A stretch of DNA of 64,000 nucleotides from Paulinella micropora (lineage: Eukaryota; Cercozoa; Imbricatea; Euglyphida; Paulinellidae): the NCBI GenBank assembly GCA_019918135.1, contig WBZZ01003272.1:12501-76500 (forward strand). The letters are read 5' to 3'. Shown piece after piece: positions 29,412 to 40,499 of the stretch. Made by a program: the position numbers and the translations under genes. Within the stretch, counting starts at the first letter, position 1, and the number at the start of each line of letters is the position of its first letter. The notes under the pieces are model-generated. The model did not search any database. It was not told the origin of the DNA and saw only the letters and a program-made list of their open reading frames with translations.

Positions 29412-29892
29412 GTGCCTAAATGGTCCCAACTTAACTCAGAACCCAAGCAATGGCAATCTTCGATCTGCTCTGGCGGCTTTATGCAGGCCTTCACTACGGA
29501 CAACTTTCCTACCTGTGCGTTCGGCGAGTCCTTTTGCTTTAGATGTAGAGAGGAGAATGCCCAAAAGCTGGATGTCTTTTGTGTTTTATGTGTGCAGCGA
29601 TGCAACGTCTTACGAGTTTTTCGACTTTAATACTAAAAATAGTTCCGGCTGGCGATCGCACCAGCAGGGCGAGGTGCTGTGCCCATTGAATATATTGTCT
29701 GGCAAACGAAAAAGTACACAAAATATGCCCTTCGTACCGACTAGCGGTAGCCAAGATGCAGTCACTGTTGCGAAAGCTATGTTTCGTCGCAAGAGTGTTT
29801 CTGACAGTATATATTCAGATGTAATTATACAGTCTAAGGCAAAAGGAAAGTGGCAGACTGATTATTTGTTATTAACATATATTATCAATTAA
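29412..29892 (+). pseudogene. Cys-containing ORF remnant, two frames
   Basis: Frame 1 (29412-29630) has CAFGESFCFRCREEN and FCVLCVQRC. Frame 2 continues to 29892 with SYEFFDFNTKNSSGWRSHQQ. A possible acceptor (tgtgtgcag) lies at about 29600. It is probably the last exons of a small zinc-binding protein or a decayed copy. No family. Confidence 0.3.
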
Positions 29893-30122
29893 CCGCTACC
29901 GATCGGCTGTAGATAAACAGGATGAAGAATAGTAATTTTGATAATATTTATAAATTGTGATCCAAACATTAAATATTTATGATTGTATTATTCTTAAATT
30001 GAGCGACTATGCATCGTTCATCGACGTTATTTTAATATGCACACAAATTTTAACTGGCATTATATATACGATTGTTTTTTGATCATGAGTCATTATGACA
30101 AATAGTTAGCTAGGTACTTATT

Positions 30123-30155
<33 letters not shown>

Positions 30156-30177
30156 TTACTACTGCAACTAGTAGTAA

Positions 30178-30210
<33 letters not shown>

Positions 30211-30261
30211 CAGTAGTAGTAGTAGCAGTAGTAGTAGCAGTACTAGTAGTAGTAGCAGTAT

Positions 30262-30292
<31 letters not shown>

Positions 30293-30825
30293 CCTAAGTA
30301 GTAGTAGTAGTAGTAGTAGTAGTACTAGTAGTAGTAGTAGCAGTAGTAGTAGAATGTAGTTAATACTATTGCTAAGTAACATTATTGATATTAGCATATT
30401 GATGATTATGATGATATTAATATAACTTAGCTAATAAATAGATAATAATCATATTAACTTTTACCCTGTCACACGACCGCTCCCGGTCGCAAAAAGAACG
30501 GATTTCTCCAGGTGTTGCGGACCCCCGATTGGACAAGGGTTAATAATTAACGTGGTAATTACCATAGAAATTTCTACTGCTAACCGTTACACAAATAGAC
30601 CATTGTGCAGCCGTTACACGATCACATAGACCCTCCGGCCTGCATACCTACGTATGAATTCATCTGTTGCAATGCTTTCTTGCTTATCCTTGCGGCCCAT
30701 GAAATTCTTAAAATACTTACGACTTCATGCCCTATCGACATGCACAATGATGCAGGGAAATTCCCCGGGAAATTAACCAAATTTTGACAAATTACCAGGG
30801 TAATTGTCAGTGAATGCTTTTATGT
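29893..30825. other. AT-rich spacer with a 235-bp TAC/TAG microsatellite
   Basis: A (CTA/TAG)n array occupies 30121-30357. The rest is AT-rich with small inverted repeats such as 'gtaattaccatag'. No gene. Confidence 0.6.
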
Positions 30826-31285
30826 GTTGGCACGTGGCCCTACGCGGCCGCACAGGAGGACGCCGCCGTCCAGTTCTTTGCTGGCATAGACAACTCGACG
30901 CTCGACATCGACTTGGTGCGCGCTGACTCGCTGCTGCCGTCCACCAACGTCAGCGTCGTGCTCAAGGTGGACACGGAGGGCCAGGAGTTTGAGGTGCTGG
31001 AGGGCCTGCGCGTGCTCTTTCAGGCCAGGCGTGTTATTTACGCGGTGGTCGAATACAACCGCACCATGTGGTGCCGGCGCGAGGGGCAGCCAATTGGAAA
31101 GCTGTGACCCCGTCCGCTCCAAGAGCGCGGCCATGGAGGTGTACGACTGGCTGACCACAGCGGGTTATGAGCTATCGGCCCTGGGCCTGGGCCGGCTGGA
31201 CCGGGCCGGTTTCTACGCCCTGGTGCACGAGCCCACACAGGGCCACTGGCTCACTTTCGATTTTCTCTTGCTGCTGCCCCCGTGA
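30826..31285 (+). pseudogene. FkbM-type methyltransferase fragment, frameshifted
   Basis: GC content jumps at about 30826. The frame reads TLDIDLVRADSLLP and VVLKVDTEGQEFEVLEGLR, the K-x-D-x-E-G-x-E block of FkbM/Methyltransf_21 SAM-dependent methyltransferases, then stops at about 31107. The next frame continues with CDPVRSKSAAMEVYDWLTTA and ends at 31285. The N-terminal SAM-binding glycine loop is absent. It is a truncated gene at the edge of a second GC-rich segment. Confidence 0.55.
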
Positions 31286-31439
31286 CATCCTGTCGTCCCG
31301 CGAGAACCACGATCACCCCCTCCCCGCCGTTCCGCACGGCCGCCACTAAACATTGCAATGGGAAGACCACTTGGCTTTATGGGCCGTACCTTGACTACAA
31401 GCCCAATCTAGATCATCCAACTAGTGACTCTCAAACGAG

Positions 31440-33480
31440 ACGACTTACTCCTTGGGACCGGGAGGCAAGGGCGCCCCTCCCCCCTCCTAGAGCCCGCGCC
31501 AGCGGTTTGAGCCCCCCGGGGGAGTGGAAGGGAGGGGAAGCACAAGACAAATTAAAAGGAGAGAGGGGAAGGGCGCGTCAAGAAAGTGTGAACAAGAATT
31601 TTTTATTAAAGCTCGACGGTCTTACACTTGGCACTGAAAACTAGGAGAGGGAGAGGGAAGAGGCAGGGGAGGAGGAAGCACGGATTGTCTTATTCTCCAG
31701 TCTGAGAATTGGAAGTGGGAGTGGGAAGGGGGAGGGGCGGGGGGCGCGCTAAGAATGTACAAAATAATAATAATAATAATAAATAATAAAAAAATCCTTG
31801 ACAAAGTTTTTATCTTGGCGCTGAGAACTAAGAGAGGGAGAGGGAAGGGGGCGAGGGGGGCGCCAAGAATATGCGAATTCTTTTTTAATCAAAGCTCGAC
31901 AAAGTCGTACACTTGGCAATGAGAACTAGGAGAGGGAGATGGAAGGGGAGGGGGGAGAGGGGCACCAAGAATGTGCAAATTCGTTTTATTAAAGCTCGTC
32001 AAAGTCCTACACTCTCGGCACTGAGAACTAGGTGAGGGAGAGGGAGGGGGGAGGGGAGGGGGAGAGGCACGACCCTGTGCTTAGCCCCCCGTCTGAGAAC
32101 TTGGATAGGGGAGGGGGTGGGGCTTAGTGGAGGCGTTTCATGTACTTATGTTTTTTTGTAGCTTCTGCGCCCTTCCCTTCCCCCTTCCCCTGCTTCTTGA
32201 GCCCCCTGGGCTCAGGGGGAGGGGAGAGGGGAGGGTGGCAGAAAGGATCTTTGGATACAGAGAGGGGAAAGGGGGGGGGGGGGCGCCCCTCCCCCTGGAG
32301 ATCCGGGCACGAGAAATGAAGGGGGGGGCGGGCATGTGCTCATTGGCATCTTCTTAGTTTCAGTTCTGCCCCCTGCTCTTGGAGCCCCCCGGGCTCAGGG
32401 GGGGGAGGGGGAGGCACAAGACAGATTTAAGTAGAGAGGGGGTGGGAGGGGGGCGCCAGGGGAGAAGGGGGCGCCCCCGTTTACGAACAGGGAGCGGGAG
32501 AGGAAAGTGGGGGGGGGGGGGGGGGAAGGTGCGCCAAGAAAGTGCGAAAAAGAATTTTGTATTAAAGTTCGACGGTGTTACACTTGGCACTGATAACTAG
32601 GAGAGTGAGAGGGAAGAGGTAGGGGAGGGGGAGAGCACGAATTGTCTTAGTCCCCCATCTGAAAACAGGGAGCGGGAGAGGGAAGGGAGAAGGCAGGGGC
32701 GCGCTAAGAATTTCAAAAAAAAATTGATAAAAAAAGAATCCCTGACAAAGTTTTAATCTTGGCACTGAGAACTAAGAAAGGGAGAGGGAAGGAACAGGGG
32801 CAGGGGGCGCGCCAAGAAAGTACGAAAAAGAATTTTTTATTAAAGCTAGACAAAGTCTTAATCTTGGCACTGAGAATTAGGAGAGGGAGAGGGAAGGGGA
32901 GGAGCAAGCACCATCTGCATTTGCCCCCCCCCCCCCGTCTGAGAGCAGGGAGTGGGAGAGGGAAGGGGGAGGGAGGCGCCAATAATATACAAAAAGAAAT
33001 GTAATTAGAAAAGTCTCGACAAGGGAGAATGGAAGAGAGGGGGGGGGGGGGCTTAGTGGAGGCGTTTCATATATTTATTTCTTTGTAGCTTCTGCGCCCT
33101 TCCCCTACTCCTTGAGCCCCCTGGGCTCAGGGGAGGGGGGAGGGTGGCAGATTGGATCTTTGGATACAGGGAAAGGGGGGGGGGGGCGCCCCGGCATGGG
33201 CTTAGTGGCATCTCGTTAGTTTTGCTTTACTTCTGCCACCTGCTCTTTGAGCCCCCCGGGCTCAGGGGGGATTAGAGGGGAGGGGAGGCACAAGGCAGAT
33301 TTAAAGGAGAGGGGGGGGGGGGGCGCCATGGAGATGGGGGGCATCCCCCCCCCCTTTCCCTCCCCCCCCCCCCCCGGCACCCCTCTCTCTCCTCTCGCTT
33401 AGCTGTTCCCCTCTTCTTTCTCCCCTGGGGGGGGGGGCACCTGCTCCCCCTTTCTTCTCTTCCCTTCAGGTTTGTACATT
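31440..33480. repeat. Polypurine composite repeats with a 3'-end-like core
   Basis: About eight units of roughly 100 bp or longer share 'gaattttttattaaagctcg' followed by 'cttacacttggcactgagaa' and a GA-rich tail (ggagagggagaggg). A second module 'gtggaggcgtttcat' plus 'gagccccctgggctcag' (a palindrome) is interspersed at about 32129, 32200, 32380, 33057 and 33113. Long G runs are common. The ATTAAAGC core resembles the poly(A)-type motifs after island genes. Confidence 0.7.
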
Positions 33481-33565
33481 TTTGTCAGGCTTTTGCGTGG
33501 AAAGAAAAAGGGGTTTGCGCTTAGTATCCTGGTTTTGTCTTCAAGATCAAAGAGATGATCCACCC

Positions 33566-35100
33566 ATGAGAGCACGCCATCTCTGGGAGCTGCTAACGGG
33601 CAGCGCTGACCTAGAGTCGAGGGCCAGCCCCGCCCGCGAGCAAGCGCGCGGGCGGAAACGGAAGCACCATTATGATGAGACTCCCGCAGTCGGCGGCACT
33701 AGACCAACCCAAACCAAGAGCCAAGAGATGTCACCGATGAGCGCAAGCAGGCCGGGGCCTGGCTAAGCGCGTTGCGGTACCAGATCGGGCACGGCTTACA
33801 AGCCGTAGCACTGGACGTGACGGCCCTTGGTGGGCGTCCTCGCGTGCTCAAAACCCTGGCAAATGTTATGAAGAAGCACAAGGGCAAGTTTGACTTACGG
33901 CTGCACCTCAGCGAGAAGAACACATTGAGGAAAAGAGCAGAGTCGTTTACCAAAGCCTAGCGTGGCTTGCCTATCCACTGGCGCGCAGCCTGGAGCTGCA
34001 AGGACTGCGCGGGGGTTTTTACAAGCTACCGCGCCACAGTGAGGGGCGCCTGGTGCTGGCCGACTGCCAAGAAGCCACCTTGGTGCTTGAAGGCCCACCC
34101 AAACAGCTGAGTCTGCTGGACTGCATCGCTTGTACCACGACCCTAGATCCAACCTCGACAGGCTGGTTCGACAACGACGAGGACATAGACAAGGCCGTCA
34201 GGCTCGAATACACGCTCGGAGCTCGCGCTGTCCTGCGCCGCAATCGGCTCCGGCACCTAAGCCTGGTCAGGGTAGAAGACCTGGAAGTGGTCTTGTTTGG
34301 ATCAGGCCAGGGCCTGAGCTGGCCTGGCTTGGATTTATCCCAGGAAAACTATCCTTTTGTAACTTCTCTTCATATCCGCTTCAACGGCGCCGCCGATGAC
34401 GAACGAATACGTCTTTTAGTGAACGCAGGCCTGTCGCGGGACACTGTGCGTTTGGTGATAGAGTATGCCCCGTCGACCTGCACACTTCTGGGCCAACAAC
34501 TGCGCCACAGCTTGTTTATGGGCCGCAACCCTAACCAAAGTTCAGATGAGGAGGATGGACGTAACCACATGGTGGGCACGTTGGAGCTGGAGGGGTTTGC
34601 TCTGGGGGCCGGCGTGCCCGACGTGCTTTATGATTTTCTGAAGTATTTCTTGCGGCAGAGGCTCCGATTGGTCAATTGCACGCTTGCGCGTCCGGCGAAC
34701 GCGCTAGCTTGGGCAAAAGCTTTTCAAGTGCTGACCATTGGGACAGAAGAGCTTTCTTGGCACGGCTGCAATTTCGTCGACGATAAGTTTGTCGCCCTGG
34801 TGTTTGATTCTTCCTTGTCTACCCGGCGGAATCGGAGCACGAGTCTGAAGAGGCTGGACCTCAGCGGCACGCGCGTCGAGTCGCTGCCTCCCAGGCTGCT
34901 GGCACCGCTCCCCAAGCTCCAGAGCCTACACCTACCTAGCCTCGACGTGCTGGACGCCTGCCTCCAACAGCCTGACTTGTCTGTCTTAGCGGACCTGCAA
35001 GAGCTGCGAGCTGACCGGGCCTTGGAGTGGATTTTGCTACCCAAGTACTTTGATTTATTCAAAAACATGCTTTGGCTGGAACTGATCAAATACGAAGATT
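33566..35100 (+). pseudogene. LRR-like protein with two frameshifts, 3' end replaced by repeats
   Basis: Three frames follow one another: from the ATG at 33566 (MRARHLWELLTGSADLES), then about 33715-33960 (RDVTDERKQAGAWLSAL), then about 33915 onward (VVYQSLAWLAYPLARSLELQ ...). The third has leucine-rich repeats: SLKRLDLSGTRVESLPPRLL, LPKLQSLHLPSLDVL, LADLQELRADRAL. Beyond about 35095 the frame runs into the GATTTTATCTCG satellite, so the true C-terminus is lost. LRR proteins bind other proteins. It is probably a decayed gene of the second GC-rich segment. Confidence 0.5.
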
Positions 35101-36216
35101 TTATCTCGGCAAGCCAGATTTTATCTTGGAAACCAAGATTGTTACCTTATACTTCAAGTTATCAGTCGCCAAGATTTAATTCTCAACAAACCAGATTTTA
35201 TGTTGTACACACGAGATATATTAGTTTCAGAGATTTAGTTCTTGGTATTTGTGATTTTATGCTAACTGACAAGATTTTCTACAGACATCAAGATTTTATA
35301 TTGAGTACAAGATTTTTTCCTCGGAATCCGACATTTTGTTCTTGGATACGACATATGTGTTTTTTTATACGAAATATGGGCGAAATCTCGAAACCGAGAT
35401 TTTTATACGTAATACAAGATGTTATCTCAAAGCACGGGATTGACTACAAAAGTCGAGTTAATAACCTGAAGTCGTAATTCTTATCTCGGAGTCCGAGATT
35501 TTTATCACAGCACGTGATACATGCATTTTTCAGCAAGATCATATGCTTAGAGATTTTATCTCGTTAAACGACATTTTTTCAAGATTTTACCTCGTCAAAC
35601 GACATTTAATACAAACGTCGAGTTTATAACCCGAAAACAAGATTTTTATCGCGTTTAACGCGATTTTTTCTCGGATACGACATATGTGTTTTTTTATACG
35701 GAATATGGGCAAATCTCGAAACCGAGTGTTTTACAACGTATTACAAGATTTTACCTCCACAAACGAGATTTTCCACAAAAATCGCGTTAATAACCTGGAG
35801 TCGTAATTTTTATCTCGTGAACCGGGGATTTTTATTCCAGCACGAGATATATGCATTTTTCAGCAAGATCTCATTCTCCGAGATTTTATCTCGTTAAACG
35901 ACATTTTTCGGAGATTTTATCTCGGTAAACGACATTAATACAAACGTCGGGTTTAAAACCTGAAAACAAGATTTTTATCGCGTTTAACGCGATTTTTTCT
36001 CGACTCCGAGATATGTGCATTTATCTTGGTTCCGAGTTTATCCCGTGATCACTAGTTTATCTCGTGTCTCAGATAAAATCTTGAATACCGTAATAAAGTC
36101 TCGATTTTTGAGATTTTAATCGCGGATTCCGAGAAAAAAAATCTTGAAAACCGAGATATAATCTTGGATTTCGCGACAAAATCTCAAAATTAAGATTATA
36201 AGCCGTCCGGGATTTT
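35095..36216. repeat. Palindromic word satellite CGAGATAAAATCTCG, block 1
   Basis: Words such as AGATTTTATCTCG, AACGCGATTTT and GCGTTTAACGC recur at irregular 12-40 bp spacing. Most are self-complementary. Further blocks lie at 37090-37450, 38335-38610, 39795-39990 and 40500-41080. Confidence 0.75.
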
Positions 36217-36770
36217 TTTTGAAGCCATAGTGGGGGGGGGGGGGTGATGCCGGGAGAGGGGGAAGAAAGGAAGGGGGGCGGGGGAAAGGGGGCGGGGGGG
36301 GGAGGGGTTGCCCCTTCTCCATGGCGCCCCCCCCCCCCTCTCCCCTCTACTCCCCCCCCCCCCCTGAGCCCAGGGGGGCTCAGGGAGCAGGAGCAGGGGG
36401 AGGGAAAGGGCGCAGAAGCTACAAAAGAAATAAATACATGAAACGCCTCCACTAAGCCCCCCCCTCCCTCTCTTTCATTCTCCCTTGTCGATGCTTTTTT
36501 AATTACATTTTTTTTGTACTTTATTGGCGCTTCCCTCCCTCTCCCCTTTCCCTCTTTCACTCCCTGTTTTAAAATTATGCAGATCGTGCTTGCTCCTCCC
36601 CTTCCCCTTTCCTCTCTCTCTCCTAGTTCTCAGTTCCAAGTGTAAGACAGTCGAGTCATAATAAAAAATCCATTTCCGCACTTTCTTGGCGTCCCCCCTC
36701 CCGCTTCTCCATGTCAGGCCCACACACCTTCCGCCCTAAGACAGTCGAGATGTAATTAAAATGATTTTCT
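36217..36770. repeat. Inverted copy of the polypurine composite repeat
   Basis: It begins 'ttttttttgaagccatagtg', as at 41080, then G/C runs, then the minus-strand versions of the 'gtggaggcgtttcat' and ATTAAAGC modules of 31440-33480. Confidence 0.65.
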
Positions 36771-36771
36771 C

Positions 36772-37090
36772 TTAAGGTTCTTTTTTGGCGTCCTCCAGCC
36801 CCGCGCAATCGGGCTGGCAAGTCAAGTCAAACAGGCAGGTGAGCCGGTCCCACGTTTGCAGCTGTGCCAGCTGATCCAGGGTCAGCCTGGTGCCTCGCAA
36901 GTCCAGAGTGAGTGTGCCCCGAACCGCGCAGGCGGGTAGCTCGCCCAGCTGGTGCAGCGCCCGGGCGCATTGAAAGCTCATGCCTCCGCCCGCGTCGCGC
37001 AGGCACCAGCGAGTCAGCCGGGGGCAGGCGTGCCATGCGTCTTGCACCAGGCGCAGCTCACAATCATCTATGTCTTTCGTCAGGCAATAA
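36772..37090 (-). pseudogene. LRR-like C-terminal fragment
   Basis: A GC-rich frame with LTRWCLRDAGGG, VRGTLTLDLRGTRLTLDQL and a stop at 36772. It looks like the last repeats of an LRR protein, in inverted orientation to the gene at 33.5-35.1 kb, and is cut at about 37090 by the word satellite. Confidence 0.4.
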
Positions 37091-37620
37091 ATCGCGTGCG
37101 TGAAGATAAAATCTTGTAATTTGTCATAAAAATCTCGGTTTCAACGCATATGTATCGGGCAGGGGTCAAATCTCGTAAACCCTCAGGATTTTACGGAAAT
37201 GCCCGAAATATTGCGTTATACGCGTTAATCTATCGGAAATTCGAGATAAAAATACGGACCTTTGCATTTTATTGCGTTAAACGCAATAAAATTGCGTTTA
37301 ACGCGATTTTAATCTCGGAATCCGCGTGTGTACGGAAGTCGGGATTTTATCTCCGAGGTCAAATATTTATCCCGTGGTTGATATAATATCTTGACAAAAA
37401 CATAATATTTCGCGAATCGAGATCAGAATCTCGGAGTACAAGTTTTTATCTAAAATTCCGTTATATATGTACACACACACATATATATATATTTATATTT
37501 ATATATATATTATATATATATATAATATATATGGAGTTACTGTACTTGCAATGGGAGAACATAAACAACTTCAAATTTAATTCAGCGTAATCAATTAAAC
37601 TTAGAAACACTTTACAATCA
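37091..37620. repeat. Word satellite block 2 and TA-rich tract
   Basis: The same CGAGAT/ATCTCG and GCGTTAAACGC words to about 37450, then a (TA)n/(CA)n tract at 37465-37532. No gene. Confidence 0.7.
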
Positions 37621-37622
37621 AC

Positions 37623-38235
37623 TTAAGGATACACGCTGGGAACTACAAAACGTTCGTGTTCATCTAGTTCAGCGATGTCATTCAATGGCTTAGGGCAAGC
37701 AAGACCGATGCATAAAACATCTTCGACAGGTATCAACTCACTAGCTGGAAGAGTCTCTTCGTTTCCGTCCAGCACAGTGAGATGCTTGCCAAGTACAGCA
37801 TTAATTAAAACTGGATACTTGACTACTCGCAAAAAACGCATTGCAATTTGATTGTGCTCATCACGAGGAACTCGAGCGGTGAAAAAAAGCTGTACACCAC
37901 TATCTACTCGGCACCACTGACCGCTTTTCAAGTAAACAAAACAGGATGAACAGTCCCTATTTGCCCGGCCCTTGAGTCCATCCGCACAGGTAAATCGTCT
38001 GCTCTGCAGCACAAGCTGCACAAAATCCTGGCAGTCAGAACTAATATCTTCATCTTTGACATCCAGATGTTTTCCGTCTTTTGCCGCCTATGGAGTACAA
38101 TGATCATGATCAGATCCTTGCAGTATACTGTACATGGCGCTACACGATCAAGCTGTACAACAAGGGAAATTCTTGCATGTTTGAGTTCACATGTTAAGGC
38201 AAATTCATTTGGGCTCGAGGTAGCATCGACAGGAA
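37623..38235 (-). CDS. C-terminal part of an unknown, possibly transposon-derived protein
   Basis: The main exon (38097-37623) reads DGKHLDVKDEDISSDCQDF, GVQLFFTARVPRDEHNQ, VVKYPVLINAVLGKHLTV and ends FVVPSVYP. A possible short upstream exon (38129 to about 38235, EFALTCELKHARISLVVQLD) joins in phase through a GTATAC...CATAG pair, but the intron would be only 31 nt. The shape recalls C-terminal domains of plant-type CACTA transposases, by impression only. It may be part of a larger gene broken by the satellite at 38335. Confidence 0.35.
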
Positions 38236-38334
38236 AAGTACTTTACCTAGCAGCATCTCTCTCATCCTGCGTAGCCAGACGAAAAGCACCGATTCCCCAA
38301 CATTTTTATTTATCATCCAAGATTTCTTCGTAAA

Positions 38335-38610
38335 AAGTCAAATATCGACTACAAGATTATACTCAATTTTTAAGATAAAATCTATTTTGACCAGATTTAG
38401 ACTTGACGCCGACATATTATACCGGAATTTGAGATAAAAACTTGTATTCCGAGATATTGGTCTCGATTCGGGAAATAATCTTGAATTTGGATTTTATGTT
38501 GTTATTTAATATTATCAAGATATTGTGTTAACCACGAGATAAATACTTGGCGTCCAAGATAAAATTCCGATTTCCATGAAAACTCGGAATCCGAAATATC
38601 GGAATTTTTC
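38335..38610. repeat. Word satellite block 3
   Basis: GAGATAAAA / TTTTATCTC words as in block 1. Confidence 0.7.
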
Positions 38611-39096
38611 TGGTGGCAGGATTCTGGCGGCGAAACTTTGCGCAATTCCCCTGCAAAAACGGCTGGTCCGTTCTGGCCGGGAAAAGTTACATTCGACGTT
38701 TCAGGCCAGGCGCTATCAGAATCGGCAATAAAAAAATTTCAGGTGGGCGGTGGCATCGGGAAGAAAAATGGCACTGTTCAAAAAAAACCAGGAAGTGCAA
38801 AGTTCCGGCTTTTTGACCATGTGCTTTGGGTTCAGTTTCAAGCGACCCCAAAATTCTCAACAGCTCCATTTTGCAGTATGGAAGGTGGGTTTCTCTTTAC
38901 CTCCTTTTGCTACTGGAATGCATTCAACAATTTGCTCCTGAATCACTTCTGTCCAAATTGTTGGCTTGTTGCTGCTGTTGTTGTAAGTTTTTTTCAGGCG
39001 TTTTGGTCGGATTTTTGTGTTTTTTTTCTTCTGCAGAACCGAGGGTACGAAGATGGTGTGCGTGCGGGGTGGTACTTGGGGGAGAGCATCGTATGA
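38611..39096 (+). CDS. Possible short spliced gene, unknown
   Basis: A clean GTAAGT...CTTCTGCAG intron of about 54 nt (about 38983-39036) is followed by an exon reading NRGYEDGVRAGWYLGESIV and a TGA. All three frames are partly open in the upstream exon, so I cannot choose the protein. Confidence rests on the intron only. Confidence 0.3.
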   Translation, partial: WWQDSGGETLRNSPAKTAGPFWPGKVTFDVSGQALSESAIKKFQVGGGIGKKNGTVQKKPGSAKFRLFDHVLWVQFQATPKFSTAPFCSMEGGFLFTSFCYWNAFNNLLLNHFCPNCWLVAAVVVSFFQAFWSDFCVFFLLQNRGYEDGVRAGWYLGESIV

Positions 39097-39219
39097 GATG
39101 ACTTGCCGCCGAAGACGCGTACTTCCCCCCCTTTCCCCCCTCTACCTATCTATCTATCTCTGGATTGCATTTCACCTTTGTGTGCTTGACAGCGCTTCTG
39201 CTATGAAGGACTGCAAGTC

Positions 39220-39226
39220 TCTCTAA

Positions 39227-39258
<32 letters not shown>

Positions 39259-39790
39259 TCTATCTCTCGCTCTCTCTCTCTCTCCTCTCTTTCTCTCCCT
39301 CTCTTCTCTCTCTTCTCTCTCTTCTCTCTCTTCTCTCTCTCTCTCTCTCTTCTCTCTCTTCTCTCTCTTCTCTCTCTTCTCTCTCTCTCTCTCTCTTCTC
39401 TCTTCTCTCTCTTCTCTCTCTGCTGTCTCTTCTCTCTCTTCTCTCTCTTCTCTCTCTTCTCTCTGTCCTCACTCTTCTCTTTCTTCTCTCTCTTCTCTCT
39501 CTTCTCTCTCTTGAAGTTCTCCCTCTTCTCTCTCTTGAAAGGAGGGCAAGGAGGATGGTCTGGCAGCCCTGTGCCTCCTCACTGTTGCACCACCGGATTG
39601 TTGGTACCGGGGCCGCCGTACGCACCAAATTCGAAGTCGAGGGGAGTGCAGGTCCCCTTTCACATGGTAATGGCAGAGGTATCGGAAATGCGCATCTCAA
39701 AGGAGGTCTGCCTGCCTCTCTCTGTCTCTCTCTCTCTCTGTCTCTCTGTGTGTCTCTCTCTCTCTCTGTGTCTCTCTCTCCCTATCTTGT
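39220..39790. repeat. CT-rich microsatellites around a unique 170-bp piece
   Basis: (CT)n with TTCTCTCT variants at 39220-39540 and 39715-39785. The unique sequence between them shows no supported ORF. The Arg/Glu-rich ORFs are repeat shadows. Confidence 0.8.
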
Positions 39791-39794
39791 ATGT

Positions 39795-39990
39795 TGTGAT
39801 TTTATCTCGTGTGTCATAGTTTTATCTCGTACGCCTTGCTTTTTCTCATATGTCAAGATTTTATCTCGTGCGCCTGGGCTGCGATGAGTGCCGCGATTTT
39901 ATTTCGTATGCTGTGATTTTATCTCGTAGTACGCCATTTTTTTATCTCGTATGCCGGGATTTTAGCTTGTGCGCCTTGGGTAGAATGTTT
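39795..39990. repeat. Word satellite block 4
   Basis: 'gattttatctcgt' recurs about seven times at 20-30 bp spacing. Confidence 0.75.
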
Positions 39991-40039
39991 TTTTTGAAAA
40001 AGGTAGACGGTTGGCCTAATTCATATTTTGTTGAATATG

Positions 40040-40409
40040 TCAAGCCTTGCTCCACTTAGTGGAGGAAGGCTTCACATATCCAACATCACATGAAGTTCAG
40101 TTTTTAGGAAACCTTCCCTTCGCAGACGGGCATGTACCCAAAGAACCACCTATTCTACACTTAGCATATACTTCTAATGTAGATTTTAGGAAAGGAAAAC
40201 CTCGTATTTTATTTACGAAAAGCCATGAGAGTTCAAATCCGTATACAGCTGTCATTCACTCTAGTTTTTTAACAGATAGTATAGAGGTTTTCAGTGATGG
40301 TTCACTTCTTCTCTTTTTCCCCGGAAGTAGCAGGCGCTTGAGAGAGTCGAGCTGGGCGCAAGTGCAACAGTATCTTAGGGTATCTGATCGATTTATAAGT
40401 TCCACATAA
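40040..40409 (+). CDS. Unknown terminal-exon-like ORF
   Basis: About 120 residues in one frame (HLVEEGFTYPTSHEVQFLGN ... QYLRVSDRFISST) ending in TAA, with ordinary codon use that differs from the repeats on both sides. There is no convincing ATG, so it is probably a 3' exon. AATAAAAGC lies at 40497. No family. Confidence 0.35.
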
Positions 40410-40499
40410 ATTAAGTATTAATAACTGATTTAATGCAACTGACAAATTAAAGGAAACGTGATCATGAGCAGACGAAATTCGTGTTAACAGTACTTTAAT

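Noticed and set aside
39260-39700. Arg/Glu-rich minus-strand ORF
   Set aside because: A shadow of the CT-rich microsatellite.
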